Source: Flavobacterium rakeshii (GTDB lineage Bacteria; Bacteroidota; Bacteroidia; Flavobacteriales; Flavobacteriaceae). From it: a stretch of DNA of 64,000 nucleotides. The stretch spans positions 1 to 64,000 of the forward strand of contig NZ_WOWP01000010.1 of the NCBI RefSeq assembly GCF_009741375.1, written 5' to 3'. Positions 1-8,178 of this stretch are shown piece by piece; the first letter of the stretch is position 1; every line of letters starts with the position of its first letter. The notes beneath the pieces are model-generated. The model had not been told where the DNA came from, did not search any database, and saw nothing but the letters and a program-made list of their open reading frames with translations. The position numbers were made by a program, and so were the translations under genes.

Positions 1-115
1 AGTCTAATAAAACGTAAATATTAGATATTTATCTATAAAACATATTTTTATAACATAAATCTGTAAAATTTGATAATATTTTTTTCTTTTATTTGCAGTA
101 AATATTACACTTCTA

Positions 116-724
116 ATGATAATTGATCCTTTAAATATAACCCAAAGCGAAGTTTATAAAATACTAAGCGGATCGGTAATACCAAGACCTATTGGCTGGG
201 TTTCCACAATAAGCGAAAACGGTGTCCCAAACTTAGCGCCTTTCTCCTTTTTTAATGTAGTGGGTGAAGATCCGCCACATGTTATGTTTTCTACCGTAAG
301 ACCCGGAGATTCTAATAAGGATACTTTAAATAATGTGTTGACTACAAAACAGTTTGTGGTTAATATGGCTACTGAAGATTTGGCTGAAGCAGTAAACAAC
401 AGTTCGGCAAGCCTTCCACCTGATATAAATGAGTTTGATTATGCCGGAGTGACTCAGGCTCCCTGCTCTAAAGTTAAAGCTCCCAGAGTGTTAGAAAGTC
501 CTATAAGTTTTGAATGTGAACTGGTACATCATTACTCGCTTGAAGACCATAAACATGGCGGTGCTACTATTATGATAGGCCGCGTAGTAATGTTTCATAT
601 AGATGAAAGCGTATTGCTTGATAATTATAAAATTAACCCGGAGACATACAGACCTATTGCCCGACTGGCAGGTTCTAATTATGCAAAACTGGGTGAGATA
701 TTCTCAATAAAAAGACCTCAATAA
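116..724 (+). CDS. flavin reductase family protein (DIM6/NTAB, FMN split barrel)
   Basis: The 202-residue protein has the features of the DIM6/NTAB flavin reductase family: PRPIGWVST near residue 24, then a NLAPFSFFNVVG-like stretch that forms the flavin-binding split barrel. Members bind FMN or FAD non-covalently, and some reduce free flavin with NAD(P)H for a partner monooxygenase. There is no signal peptide, so it is cytoplasmic. It is the first visible gene of a catabolic operon, and its TAA stop shares one base with the ATG of the FAD monooxygenase gene, which suggests translational coupling. By inference it supports the downstream hydroxylase, but a separate reductive step on an aromatic intermediate cannot be excluded. 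The 115 bases before it are very AT-rich and show no clear promoter box. Confidence 0.85.
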   Translation: MIIDPLNITQSEVYKILSGSVIPRPIGWVSTISENGVPNLAPFSFFNVVGEDPPHVMFSTVRPGDSNKDTLNNVLTTKQFVVNMATEDLAEAVNNSSASLPPDINEFDYAGVTQAPCSKVKAPRVLESPISFECELVHHYSLEDHKHGGATIMIGRVVMFHIDESVLLDNYKINPETYRPIARLAGSNYAKLGEIFSIKRPQ

Positions 725-3036
725 TGAAAATAACAGTTGTAGGCGGAGGCCCCGGAGGCTTATATTTTTCGATACTTACAAAAAAGGCAATCCCCGATTG
801 TGATATAACAGTTTACGAACGTAATAAGGCTGATGATGCATTTGGTTTCGGAGTAGTGTTTTCTGATGAAACCCTTAGTGAGTTCCTTACCCGCGATCCG
901 AAATCTTATGATTTAATCAGAAACCGTTTTGCGTATTGGGACGAACTTGATGTTGCCCGAAACGGTGAAAAAGTACGTATTACCGGTAACGGTTTTTGTG
1001 GTTGTTCCCGTAAAACATTATTACAGCTTTTGCAGCAACGATGCCTTGAAGAAGGTGTTAACCTTAAGTTTGAAGCCAATGTGGATGATATATCCCAGTT
1101 TAAGGATTCAGATATTATAGTAGCTGCCGATGGTATTAACAGTGCGATACGTGAGCAGTTTGCTTCTGATTTCGGTACGAATATAGAACTGCAAAGCAAT
1201 CGCTTTGTGTGGATGGGATCTACAAAGCCACTGGATGCTTTTACTTACTTCTTTAGAGAAACACCTCATGGTACCTTTGTAGCACATACCTATCAGTATG
1301 AAGAAGGAATGAGTACCTGGATTTTTGAAACGACTGATGAAACCTGGAAGAAAGCTGGTTTTAGTGTTACAGATGAGGAGGATACCATCAACAAGATATC
1401 TGAGATTTTTAAGGAAGAATTAGACGGTCACGCTCTAATAACTAATAGGTCGCACTGGAGGCAGTTCCCTGTTATAACTAATAAAAAATGGAGTGCAGGT
1501 AATATTGTTTTACTGGGTGATTCAAAAGCTACGGCCCACTACTCCATTGGGTCGGGAACTAAACTGGCAATGGAATGTGCCATAGCACTTGCCGATTCGG
1601 TAATAAAACATAAAACAGATACCAAAGCTGTTTTTGAGAACTACGAGAAATTACGCCGCAACCGTGTTGAAGTGATTCAGCATGCTGCTAATGTATCTCT
1701 GGAATGGTTCCAAAACATGGACAGGCACATACAGCATGATTTTATGCAGTTTGCTTTTAGTGTAATGACTAGGGCTAAAAAGGTAACTTTTGAAAACCTT
1801 GCACTACGCGATCCTTCTTTCCCTAAAAAAGTACTGGCAGAATTCAATACCAATGCAGGAAACGAAAACCTGCAAACATCTCCGGCTTTTACATCTTATA
1901 AATTAAGGAATGTAAAACTGGAAAACAGGATTGTTATGAGCCCTATGGAACAGTATTCTGCTGTTAACGGACTTGTAAACGACTGGCATCTTATGCATTA
2001 TGGTTCAAGGGCTGTAGGTGGTATCGGTCTAATTTTAACTGAAGCCACAGCTATTTCACCAACAGGTAGGATTACACCAGGCTGTCCCGGTATTTGGAAC
2101 AATGAGCAGGTGGAAGCATGGGAAAGAGTAACCGATTTTATTCATCTGAACAGTGCTGCTAAAATCGGAATTCAAATAGGACATTCAGGAAGAAAAGGAG
2201 CAGTTAAATTTCCTTGGGAAGGTAATAATGAACCTCTTGATAATGCATGGGGACTAATGTCAGCCTCCCCTATTCCGTTTAACGATAAAATGGCTGTACC
2301 TGTAGAAATGACTCAGGAAGATATGGATATCATAACTTCAGAGTTTGTTACGGCAGCCCAAAATGCCGATAAGGCAGGGTTTGATATGATTGAACTACAG
2401 GCGCATCATGGTTTCCTGTTGGCTTCATTCCTTTCTCCTTTAACCAATATCCGTACAGATGAATTTGGCGGTAGTATAGAAAACAGACTAAAGTTTCCTT
2501 TAAGAGTGTTTAAAGAAATGAGAGCTGCTTTTAACAGTGATAAGCCCATGAGTGTACGTATTTCGGCCTGTGACTGGGCTGAAAACGGTATAACAGAAGC
2601 TGATGTAATCGCTATTTCAAAGGCATTTAAAGATGCAGGAGCCGATATAATTAATGTATCTACAGGGCTAACAGTTGCTAATCAAAAACCGGTTGTGGGC
2701 AGAATGTGGCAAACACCATTCTCTGACATGGTTAGGAATACAGTACATGTACCAACTATTACAGCCGGATACATTCAGGATATAGACCAGATCAATACTA
2801 TACTTTTAAACGGACGTGCAGATTTGGTTGCACTGGGAAAAACATTATTGTTAGATCCGTCATTTGTTAGGAATGCACAGGCGTATGAACAGCATAAAGC
2901 TGATAATCTTGAAGCTTTAGGCATACCTAAGCCCTACTCTTTTGCAACATCACACTTATATCCATACCGCGGAGGAGAACGTAAAATGCTGGAGGGGATG
3001 AAAAAGGCACTAAAACCATTAACGCATAAAAAGTAA
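724..3036 (+). CDS. bifunctional salicylyl-CoA 5-hydroxylase/oxidoreductase (FAD monooxygenase-OYE fusion)
   Basis: The 770-residue protein has two domains. Residues 1-370 form a class A FAD monooxygenase with the dinucleotide motif VVGGGPGG at 5-12, an AADGINS motif, and GDSKATAHYSIGSG starting with the FAD-binding Asp at about 266. Residues 390-740 form an Old Yellow Enzyme TIM barrel with MSPMEQYSA, the His pair at 561-562, and FGGSIENR. This architecture is known from salicylyl-CoA 5-hydroxylase of Streptomyces and from 2-aminobenzoyl-CoA monooxygenase/reductase of Azoarcus. The neighbouring gentisate dioxygenase and maleate isomerase favour salicylyl-CoA (product gentisyl-CoA) over 2-aminobenzoyl-CoA. 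It starts inside the previous stop codon and ends 15 bases before the CoA ligase. Confidence 0.82.
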   Translation: MKITVVGGGPGGLYFSILTKKAIPDCDITVYERNKADDAFGFGVVFSDETLSEFLTRDPKSYDLIRNRFAYWDELDVARNGEKVRITGNGFCGCSRKTLLQLLQQRCLEEGVNLKFEANVDDISQFKDSDIIVAADGINSAIREQFASDFGTNIELQSNRFVWMGSTKPLDAFTYFFRETPHGTFVAHTYQYEEGMSTWIFETTDETWKKAGFSVTDEEDTINKISEIFKEELDGHALITNRSHWRQFPVITNKKWSAGNIVLLGDSKATAHYSIGSGTKLAMECAIALADSVIKHKTDTKAVFENYEKLRRNRVEVIQHAANVSLEWFQNMDRHIQHDFMQFAFSVMTRAKKVTFENLALRDPSFPKKVLAEFNTNAGNENLQTSPAFTSYKLRNVKLENRIVMSPMEQYSAVNGLVNDWHLMHYGSRAVGGIGLILTEATAISPTGRITPGCPGIWNNEQVEAWERVTDFIHLNSAAKIGIQIGHSGRKGAVKFPWEGNNEPLDNAWGLMSASPIPFNDKMAVPVEMTQEDMDIITSEFVTAAQNADKAGFDMIELQAHHGFLLASFLSPLTNIRTDEFGGSIENRLKFPLRVFKEMRAAFNSDKPMSVRISACDWAENGITEADVIAISKAFKDAGADIINVSTGLTVANQKPVVGRMWQTPFSDMVRNTVHVPTITAGYIQDIDQINTILLNGRADLVALGKTLLLDPSFVRNAQAYEQHKADNLEALGIPKPYSFATSHLYPYRGGERKMLEGMKKALKPLTHKK

Positions 3037-3051
3037 TTAAGCATTACAGCA

Positions 3052-4668
3052 ATGAAACATTACGAAGATAATTTTGCACACGACCATTTACCAGCTGCTG
3101 AGCTACAGGCACAATGCTTTACAGGACATCCTGATTTTGAGTTTCCTGAAGATTTAAATTGTGTAGAAAAACTGCTTGACAGGCATATTACTGAAGGAAA
3201 TGGCGATAAAATAGCCATTAGGACTTTTGATATGCAATGGACTTATAAAGACCTATATGAAAAGTCTAACCAGATAGCACATGTTTTAGTTGAAAATATG
3301 GGACTGGTTCCCGGTAACAGGGTACTTATCAGATCGGCAAATAATCCTATGTATGTAGCATGCTGGTTTGCTATACTTAAAGCGGGTGGTATTGTAGTTG
3401 CAACTATGCCCCTACTACGTGAAAAGGAACTTAGTGTAATGGTTGAAAGCGCCGAGATATCGCATGCTTTTTGCGATTATCGCCTTGAAGACGAAATGAT
3501 GGCAGTTAAGAGTCCGTTCCTGAAACAGGTTATTACTTTTGACGGTTCGGGGAAAGGAGTTTCCAAGTTGGAAACGCTAATGGCTCAAAAACCAAAAGAA
3601 TTCAGTAATTACAAATCAAAAGCAGATTCACTTTCTATTATAGGCTTTACGTCGGGCACTACCGGAAGACCAAAAATGACTTCACATTACCACAAGGATA
3701 TATTATTGATATGTGAAGCATTCCCAAAATACTCCTTACAACCTACTCCAAATGATGTTTTTATTGGTAGTCCGCCATTAGGGTTTACCTTTGGTTTGGG
3801 TGGTTTGGTATTATTCCCGTTTTACTTTGGGGCATCTACATTTTTAATAGAGAAACCGTCGCCTGATTTGCTCCTACAGGCTATTCAGGATTATAAGGTA
3901 ACAATATGTTTCACTGCTCCTACTGCATGGAGGATACTTACACAAAAAGCAAACGAATATGATATTTCATCGCTTAGAAAATGTGTTTCTGCAGGAGAAA
4001 CCCTTCCTGCTAAAGTATGGGAAGACTGGTATAATGCTACCGGACTGAAAATTATAGACGGTATAGGTTCTACAGAAATACTTCATATCTTTATTTCATC
4101 TAATGAAGAGAACATGCGTGTTGGTGCTACAGGACTACCTATAAGGGGGTATGAAGCCATGATTGTTGACGAAGACGGGAATGAACAGCCTAACGGAACT
4201 CCGGGAAGGCTTGCTGTAAGAGGTATAACCGGATGTAAGTATCTTAATAACCCTGAAAAACAACAGCAGTATGTTCAAAACGGCTGGAATATTACAGGAG
4301 ACATCTTTAAAAAGGATGACGACGGTTATTTTTGGTTTGTGGCTCGTGGAGATGATATGATTATATCATCAGGATATAACATTTCGGCTATTGAGGTTGA
4401 AAACGTACTTATTACACACAGCGATGTTGCCGAATGTGCTGTAGTAGGATTACCCGATGAAAACAGAGGTATGCTGGTTTGTGCCTATCTTGTTCTAAAA
4501 GATAAAAATAAAGCCTGTAACGAACTTACCAAAGCCATACAGGATTGGTTTAAAGAAGTTGCAGCTCCTTATAAATACCCAAGAGAAATAAAGTATGTCG
4601 ATGTGTTACCTAAAACAGAAACAGGTAAAATACAGCGATTTAAATTAAAAAATACAGTTCAGGCTTAA
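3052..4668 (+). CDS. aryl-CoA ligase (salicylate or 2-aminobenzoate type)
   Basis: This is a 538-residue adenylate-forming enzyme. The AMP/phosphate loop FTSGTTGRPKM lies at 199-209, a GSPPLGFTFGLGG aromatic-acid-pocket stretch follows, the hinge region reads ARGDDMIISSGYNISAIEVE, and the C-terminal catalytic Lys is at about 526 in TETGKIQRFK. The overall sequence looks most like the 2-aminobenzoate/benzoate-CoA ligase group. Met209 replaces the Gly usually found after PK in the loop, a mild departure. It would activate the aromatic acid with ATP and CoA to give the substrate of the upstream hydroxylase. Its stop codon directly abuts the ATG of the thioesterase. Salicylate is inferred from the rest of the operon. 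Confidence 0.85.
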   Translation: MKHYEDNFAHDHLPAAELQAQCFTGHPDFEFPEDLNCVEKLLDRHITEGNGDKIAIRTFDMQWTYKDLYEKSNQIAHVLVENMGLVPGNRVLIRSANNPMYVACWFAILKAGGIVVATMPLLREKELSVMVESAEISHAFCDYRLEDEMMAVKSPFLKQVITFDGSGKGVSKLETLMAQKPKEFSNYKSKADSLSIIGFTSGTTGRPKMTSHYHKDILLICEAFPKYSLQPTPNDVFIGSPPLGFTFGLGGLVLFPFYFGASTFLIEKPSPDLLLQAIQDYKVTICFTAPTAWRILTQKANEYDISSLRKCVSAGETLPAKVWEDWYNATGLKIIDGIGSTEILHIFISSNEENMRVGATGLPIRGYEAMIVDEDGNEQPNGTPGRLAVRGITGCKYLNNPEKQQQYVQNGWNITGDIFKKDDDGYFWFVARGDDMIISSGYNISAIEVENVLITHSDVAECAVVGLPDENRGMLVCAYLVLKDKNKACNELTKAIQDWFKEVAAPYKYPREIKYVDVLPKTETGKIQRFKLKNTVQA

Positions 4669-5097
4669 ATGGAAAAAGCATTTATTAAGAAAGAGAAAGT
4701 ACGTTTTCAGCATGTAGATTATGCAGGTATCGTTTTTTACCCGCGTTTTTTAGAAATGCTAAACTGTCTTGTGGAAGATTTTTATGAAGAAGCATTAGAG
4801 CTTCCGTTCAAAAACATACATAAAACAGGTGGTATACCTACTGTTGATTTAAAAATACAGTTTAAAAAAGCTGCCCGTCTTGGCGATGAACTTACCAAAT
4901 ACCTTTGGCTAAAAAACATTGGCGGATCATCTATGGTATGCGGATTTAAGTTTGAACATGAAGATGGTTCTACCTGTCTTGAAGGCGAGGTTACACTTGT
5001 AAAAGTTGATTTCCTAAATGACAGAGGTGATATAAAAGCGAGTCCGTTTACAGATGCTATGCGAACTGTATTAGAGAGATATAAATCAGAGAATTAA
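4669..5097 (+). CDS. 4-hydroxybenzoyl-CoA thioesterase-like hotdog thioesterase
   Basis: This 142-residue single-hotdog protein begins with RFQHVDYAGIVFYPRFLEM, the signature of the Pseudomonas-type 4-hydroxybenzoyl-CoA thioesterase family. The Asp at position 17 matches the catalytic Asp of that family. It starts immediately after the CoA ligase stop codon with no spacer. In this operon the most economical role is hydrolysis of gentisyl-CoA to free gentisate, which the later double-cupin dioxygenase would then cleave. The exact acyl-CoA substrate is inference from context. Confidence 0.85.
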   Translation: MEKAFIKKEKVRFQHVDYAGIVFYPRFLEMLNCLVEDFYEEALELPFKNIHKTGGIPTVDLKIQFKKAARLGDELTKYLWLKNIGGSSMVCGFKFEHEDGSTCLEGEVTLVKVDFLNDRGDIKASPFTDAMRTVLERYKSEN

Positions 5098-5111
5098 TAA
5101 TTCGAAATATA

Positions 5112-6083
5112 ATGTTAGAATTACCAAAATTTAAAGCTGCTGCCGTACAGGCTGCTCCCGTGTTCCTTAATGTGGAAGCTACGGTAGATAAGGCTTGTTC
5201 TATTGTTGCAGAGGCATCGGGTAACGGAGCATCATTAGTTGCTTTTCCTGAAGTGTTTGTTGCAGGTTACCCTTACTGGAACTGGATAATGACTCCGGTA
5301 CAGGGAAGCAAATGGTATGAAGTTTTATACAAAAACTCTATCGCAGTACCAGGACCTGAAGTAGCCCGAATTTGTGAAGCAGCAAAAGAGCATAACTGCC
5401 ATGTGGTTATAGGTGTAAACGAGCGCGGACAAAGCCTTGGCGAATTATATAACACCAACCTAATTATAGATAACAAAGGTAACCTTGTAGGGAAACATAG
5501 AAAACTGGTGCCTACCTGGGCTGAAAAACTTACCTGGACTGGTGGAGACGGTTCGTCCCTTAAAGTATACAATACAGAAATTGGACCTATAGGTACGCTT
5601 GCCTGTGGAGAAAACACCAATACACTAGCACGTTTTACACTGCTTACTCAGGGAGAACTTATACATATAGCCAATTATATTTCGCTACCTGTTGCCCCGC
5701 CTGATTATAATATGGCAGAAGCTATTAAGATAAGGGCTGCTGCACACTCATTTGAAGGGAAGCTGTTTACCATTGTATCGTGTTCTACCATTACTCAGGA
5801 AATAATGGATGTAATGAAAGAAGATGTTCCAAATGTAGAAGAACTCCTAACAAGAAAGAACAGTGCATTTTCGGGTATTATAGGGCCTAATGGTGCTGTA
5901 ATAGGAGAGCCGCTGATTGATGATGAAGGTATTGTTTATGCTGATATCGACTTATCAAAATGTATTCAGCCAAAACAAATGCATGATATATTAGGGCACT
6001 ATAATCGCTTTGACATATTTGATTTAAAGGTAAATACTGCTCCTAAAAAGAATATAACTTTTACCGATAATCTGGAAGAATAA
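5112..6083 (+). CDS. nitrilase (carbon-nitrogen hydrolase superfamily, true nitrilase branch)
   Basis: This 323-residue protein carries the full catalytic set of nitrilases: Glu47 in FPEVFVAGYPYWNW, Lys131 in KHRKLVPTW, and Cys165 in ACGENTNTLAR. The CGEN context and the aromatic residues after the Glu point to a real nitrilase acting on aryl or arylaliphatic nitriles, rather than an omega-amidase or N-carbamoylase. Length is normal. It sits 14 bases after the thioesterase and 26 bases before the gentisate dioxygenase, so it is almost certainly co-transcribed. Nothing in a plain salicylate-to-gentisate route needs it. It may release the aromatic acid from a nitrile precursor, but the substrate is unknown. 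Confidence 0.88.
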   Translation: MLELPKFKAAAVQAAPVFLNVEATVDKACSIVAEASGNGASLVAFPEVFVAGYPYWNWIMTPVQGSKWYEVLYKNSIAVPGPEVARICEAAKEHNCHVVIGVNERGQSLGELYNTNLIIDNKGNLVGKHRKLVPTWAEKLTWTGGDGSSLKVYNTEIGPIGTLACGENTNTLARFTLLTQGELIHIANYISLPVAPPDYNMAEAIKIRAAAHSFEGKLFTIVSCSTITQEIMDVMKEDVPNVEELLTRKNSAFSGIIGPNGAVIGEPLIDDEGIVYADIDLSKCIQPKQMHDILGHYNRFDIFDLKVNTAPKKNITFTDNLEE

Positions 6084-6109
6084 ACATTCAACTTAAAAAC
6101 TATATTAGT

Positions 6110-7213
6110 ATGGATACAAAATACGATGACAGTGTACTGGGCCGTGCAAGAGTACAGGACACTCCGGAATTAGAAGCCTACTATGCCGAACTGAACAAAC
6201 TTGGCGCCGGTGCTTTATGGACCGTAGCAAACGATATTGAACCATGGGAACCAAAACCTTCGTCGGTACCTATGTTATGGCGTTATGAGGATTTAAGAGA
6301 ATTGGTTTTAAAATCATCAGAACTCGTAACTCCCGAACAGGCAGGAAGACGTGTAGTTTACCTTGTAAACGATAAACGCAGGGATGTAAGTGCTGCTGTA
6401 GGATGGCTTTACACCGGTATTCAGGTAACAAGGCCGGGAGAAAGCACCTCGGCTCACCGCCATAAAGCCTCTGCCCTTCGTTTTATTATGGAAGGAGAAG
6501 GTGGTTACACAGTTGTAGATGGTAATAAGATAATGCTGGAAGTCAACGATTTTGTTATTACTCCAAACAGTACATGGCATGAGCATGGCGTTGAAGAAGG
6601 CGGAAAAACCTGTATTTGGCAGGACGGACTTGATATTCCGCTTGTAAATGCACTTGAAGCTAACGACTATGCTGTTCTTGACGGTAAACAACCTCTTGAA
6701 AAACCGGTTAATTTTTCTCCGCTAATGTATGGCGGTGCAGGACTTGTACCGGCAGATCAGGAGTGGAATAAACCCTACTCTCCCCTTTTCAAATATTCAT
6801 GGAAACAGGTATACCCTGCCCTGCAGGAAGCTGCAACAGTTAATGAAGGTTCGCCTTATGACGGTGTGCTGATGCATTATAGCAACCCTGTAACGGGTGG
6901 CCATGTAATGCAGACTATGGGTGCTTCGATACAAATGTTACGCCCTGGTGAGCATACCAAAGCCCATAAACACACCGGTTCGTTTGTATATCAGTGTGCT
7001 AAAGGTAAAGGTTACTCTATAATAGGCGGAAAACGTTATGACTGGAAAGAAAGAGATATTTTCTGTGTACCTTCGTGGGTTTATCATGAGCATGTTAACC
7101 TTTCGGAAACAGAAGATGCGTGCCTGTTCTCATTTAATGACCTTCCGGTGATCGAATCACTGGGGCTATATCAGGAAAAAGCACATCCTGACGGGTTCCA
7201 GACAGTTGAATAA
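6110..7213 (+). CDS. gentisate 1,2-dioxygenase-like double cupin ring-cleavage dioxygenase
   Basis: This 367-residue bicupin resembles gentisate 1,2-dioxygenase in length and layout. The N-terminal cupin has HRH at 116-118 and HEH at 157-159, giving the Fe(II) ligands His116, His118 and His157. The C-terminal cupin keeps HKH at 286-288 and HEH at 326-328, so both halves could bind metal. SALRFIMEGEGGYTVVDG is characteristic of the family. Gentisate is opened to maleylpyruvate. Members also include salicylate 1,2-dioxygenase and hydroxynaphthoate dioxygenases, so the substrate rests on the operon: aryl-CoA ligase and hydroxylase upstream, FAH hydrolase 21 bases downstream. Confidence 0.87.
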   Translation: MDTKYDDSVLGRARVQDTPELEAYYAELNKLGAGALWTVANDIEPWEPKPSSVPMLWRYEDLRELVLKSSELVTPEQAGRRVVYLVNDKRRDVSAAVGWLYTGIQVTRPGESTSAHRHKASALRFIMEGEGGYTVVDGNKIMLEVNDFVITPNSTWHEHGVEEGGKTCIWQDGLDIPLVNALEANDYAVLDGKQPLEKPVNFSPLMYGGAGLVPADQEWNKPYSPLFKYSWKQVYPALQEAATVNEGSPYDGVLMHYSNPVTGGHVMQTMGASIQMLRPGEHTKAHKHTGSFVYQCAKGKGYSIIGGKRYDWKERDIFCVPSWVYHEHVNLSETEDACLFSFNDLPVIESLGLYQEKAHPDGFQTVE

Positions 7214-7234
7214 TAATATTACAAACAAACAATA

Positions 7235-8152
7235 ATGAAATTAGTTACTTACAGAATAAACCATACGGCCTCAAGCCTTGGATTTATTGAAGATAATATG
7301 ATAGTTGATGCCGAAAAACTAGGGCATTTAAAACAGAGTCCGCTTCCTAACAATATGCTTGATTTTATTGATTTAGGTGAAAACGGAATTAAGCAGGCTG
7401 TTCAGTTATTAAATACTGCTACTAAAGAGGAACTGGAAGAGTGTTCTATACCAGTGGCAAATGCTACTCTGCTTGCTCCTATTCCAAGACCTAGAAAAAA
7501 TATATTTGGTATAGGGCTTAATTATACCGAACACGTAGCTGAATCGGCTCGTTCACTGGATACTTCAAAAGATCTTCCGCAACAGCCGGTTATTTTCTCT
7601 AAGCCTACAACAGCCGTAACCGGACCTGAAACAGATATTATCCACAACCAAAAAGTAACTCAACAGCTGGACTATGAAGTAGAACTTGCTGTTATTTTAG
7701 GTAAAGGCGGGAAAAACATAGCTAAGGAGAACGCTCTTGATTGTGTTTACGGTTATACCATAATTAATGACATTAGTGCAAGAGACTGCCGCCGTGCAGG
7801 GCAATGGATTGTCTCTAAAGGTCAGGACACCTTTGCTCCTATGGGGCCTGTACTGGTAACTAAAGATGAGATAAAAGATCCGCATAACCTTAATTTATCT
7901 CTTAAACTTAACGGAGTTGAAAAACAAAACTCAAATACTAAATTCATGTTGTTTAATATAAACGACCTGATTCATGATTTGAGTACGGTGTTTACACTTG
8001 AAACCGGAGACATAATCGCTACAGGTACACCAGCCGGTGTTGGTGCAGGAAGAACTCCGCAGGAGTTTATGTGGCCGGGTGATGTTGTAGAAGCAACAGT
8101 TGAGGGAATTGGTACGCTTAAGAATACCATTGTAGATTCTGAAAGCTTATAA
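7235..8152 (+). CDS. FAH-family hydrolase, probable maleylpyruvate (or fumarylpyruvate) hydrolase
   Basis: This 305-residue member of the fumarylacetoacetate hydrolase family has divalent metal ligands visible at Glu148 and Glu150 in LDYEVELAVILG and Asp179 in YTIINDISARD. The C-terminal GDIIATGTPAGVGAGR loop is also typical. The family cleaves the C-C bond of acylpyruvates. After a gentisate dioxygenase the candidates are maleylpyruvate hydrolase (giving maleate and pyruvate) and fumarylpyruvate hydrolase (giving fumarate and pyruvate). The next gene encodes a maleate isomerase and no maleylpyruvate isomerase of the usual kinds is visible, so direct maleylpyruvate hydrolysis is the preferred reading. 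Confidence 0.83.
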   Translation: MKLVTYRINHTASSLGFIEDNMIVDAEKLGHLKQSPLPNNMLDFIDLGENGIKQAVQLLNTATKEELEECSIPVANATLLAPIPRPRKNIFGIGLNYTEHVAESARSLDTSKDLPQQPVIFSKPTTAVTGPETDIIHNQKVTQQLDYEVELAVILGKGGKNIAKENALDCVYGYTIINDISARDCRRAGQWIVSKGQDTFAPMGPVLVTKDEIKDPHNLNLSLKLNGVEKQNSNTKFMLFNINDLIHDLSTVFTLETGDIIATGTPAGVGAGRTPQEFMWPGDVVEATVEGIGTLKNTIVDSESL

Positions 8153-8178
8153 TTAAACTTAAAGTATAACTTTAGATA

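Noticed and set aside
1..115. Promoter of the aromatic operon at the window start
   Set aside because: TTTTATTTGCAG resembles a -7 box but lacks the two-base spacing of TAnnTTTG, and upstream genes of the operon could lie outside the window.
724..4668. Assignment of the hydroxylase and ligase to 2-aminobenzoate (anthranilate) degradation
   Set aside because: The domain architecture and ligase type fit 2-aminobenzoyl-CoA enzymes equally well, but that route continues through beta-oxidation-like steps. The gentisate dioxygenase-like, FAH and maleate isomerase genes favour salicylate.
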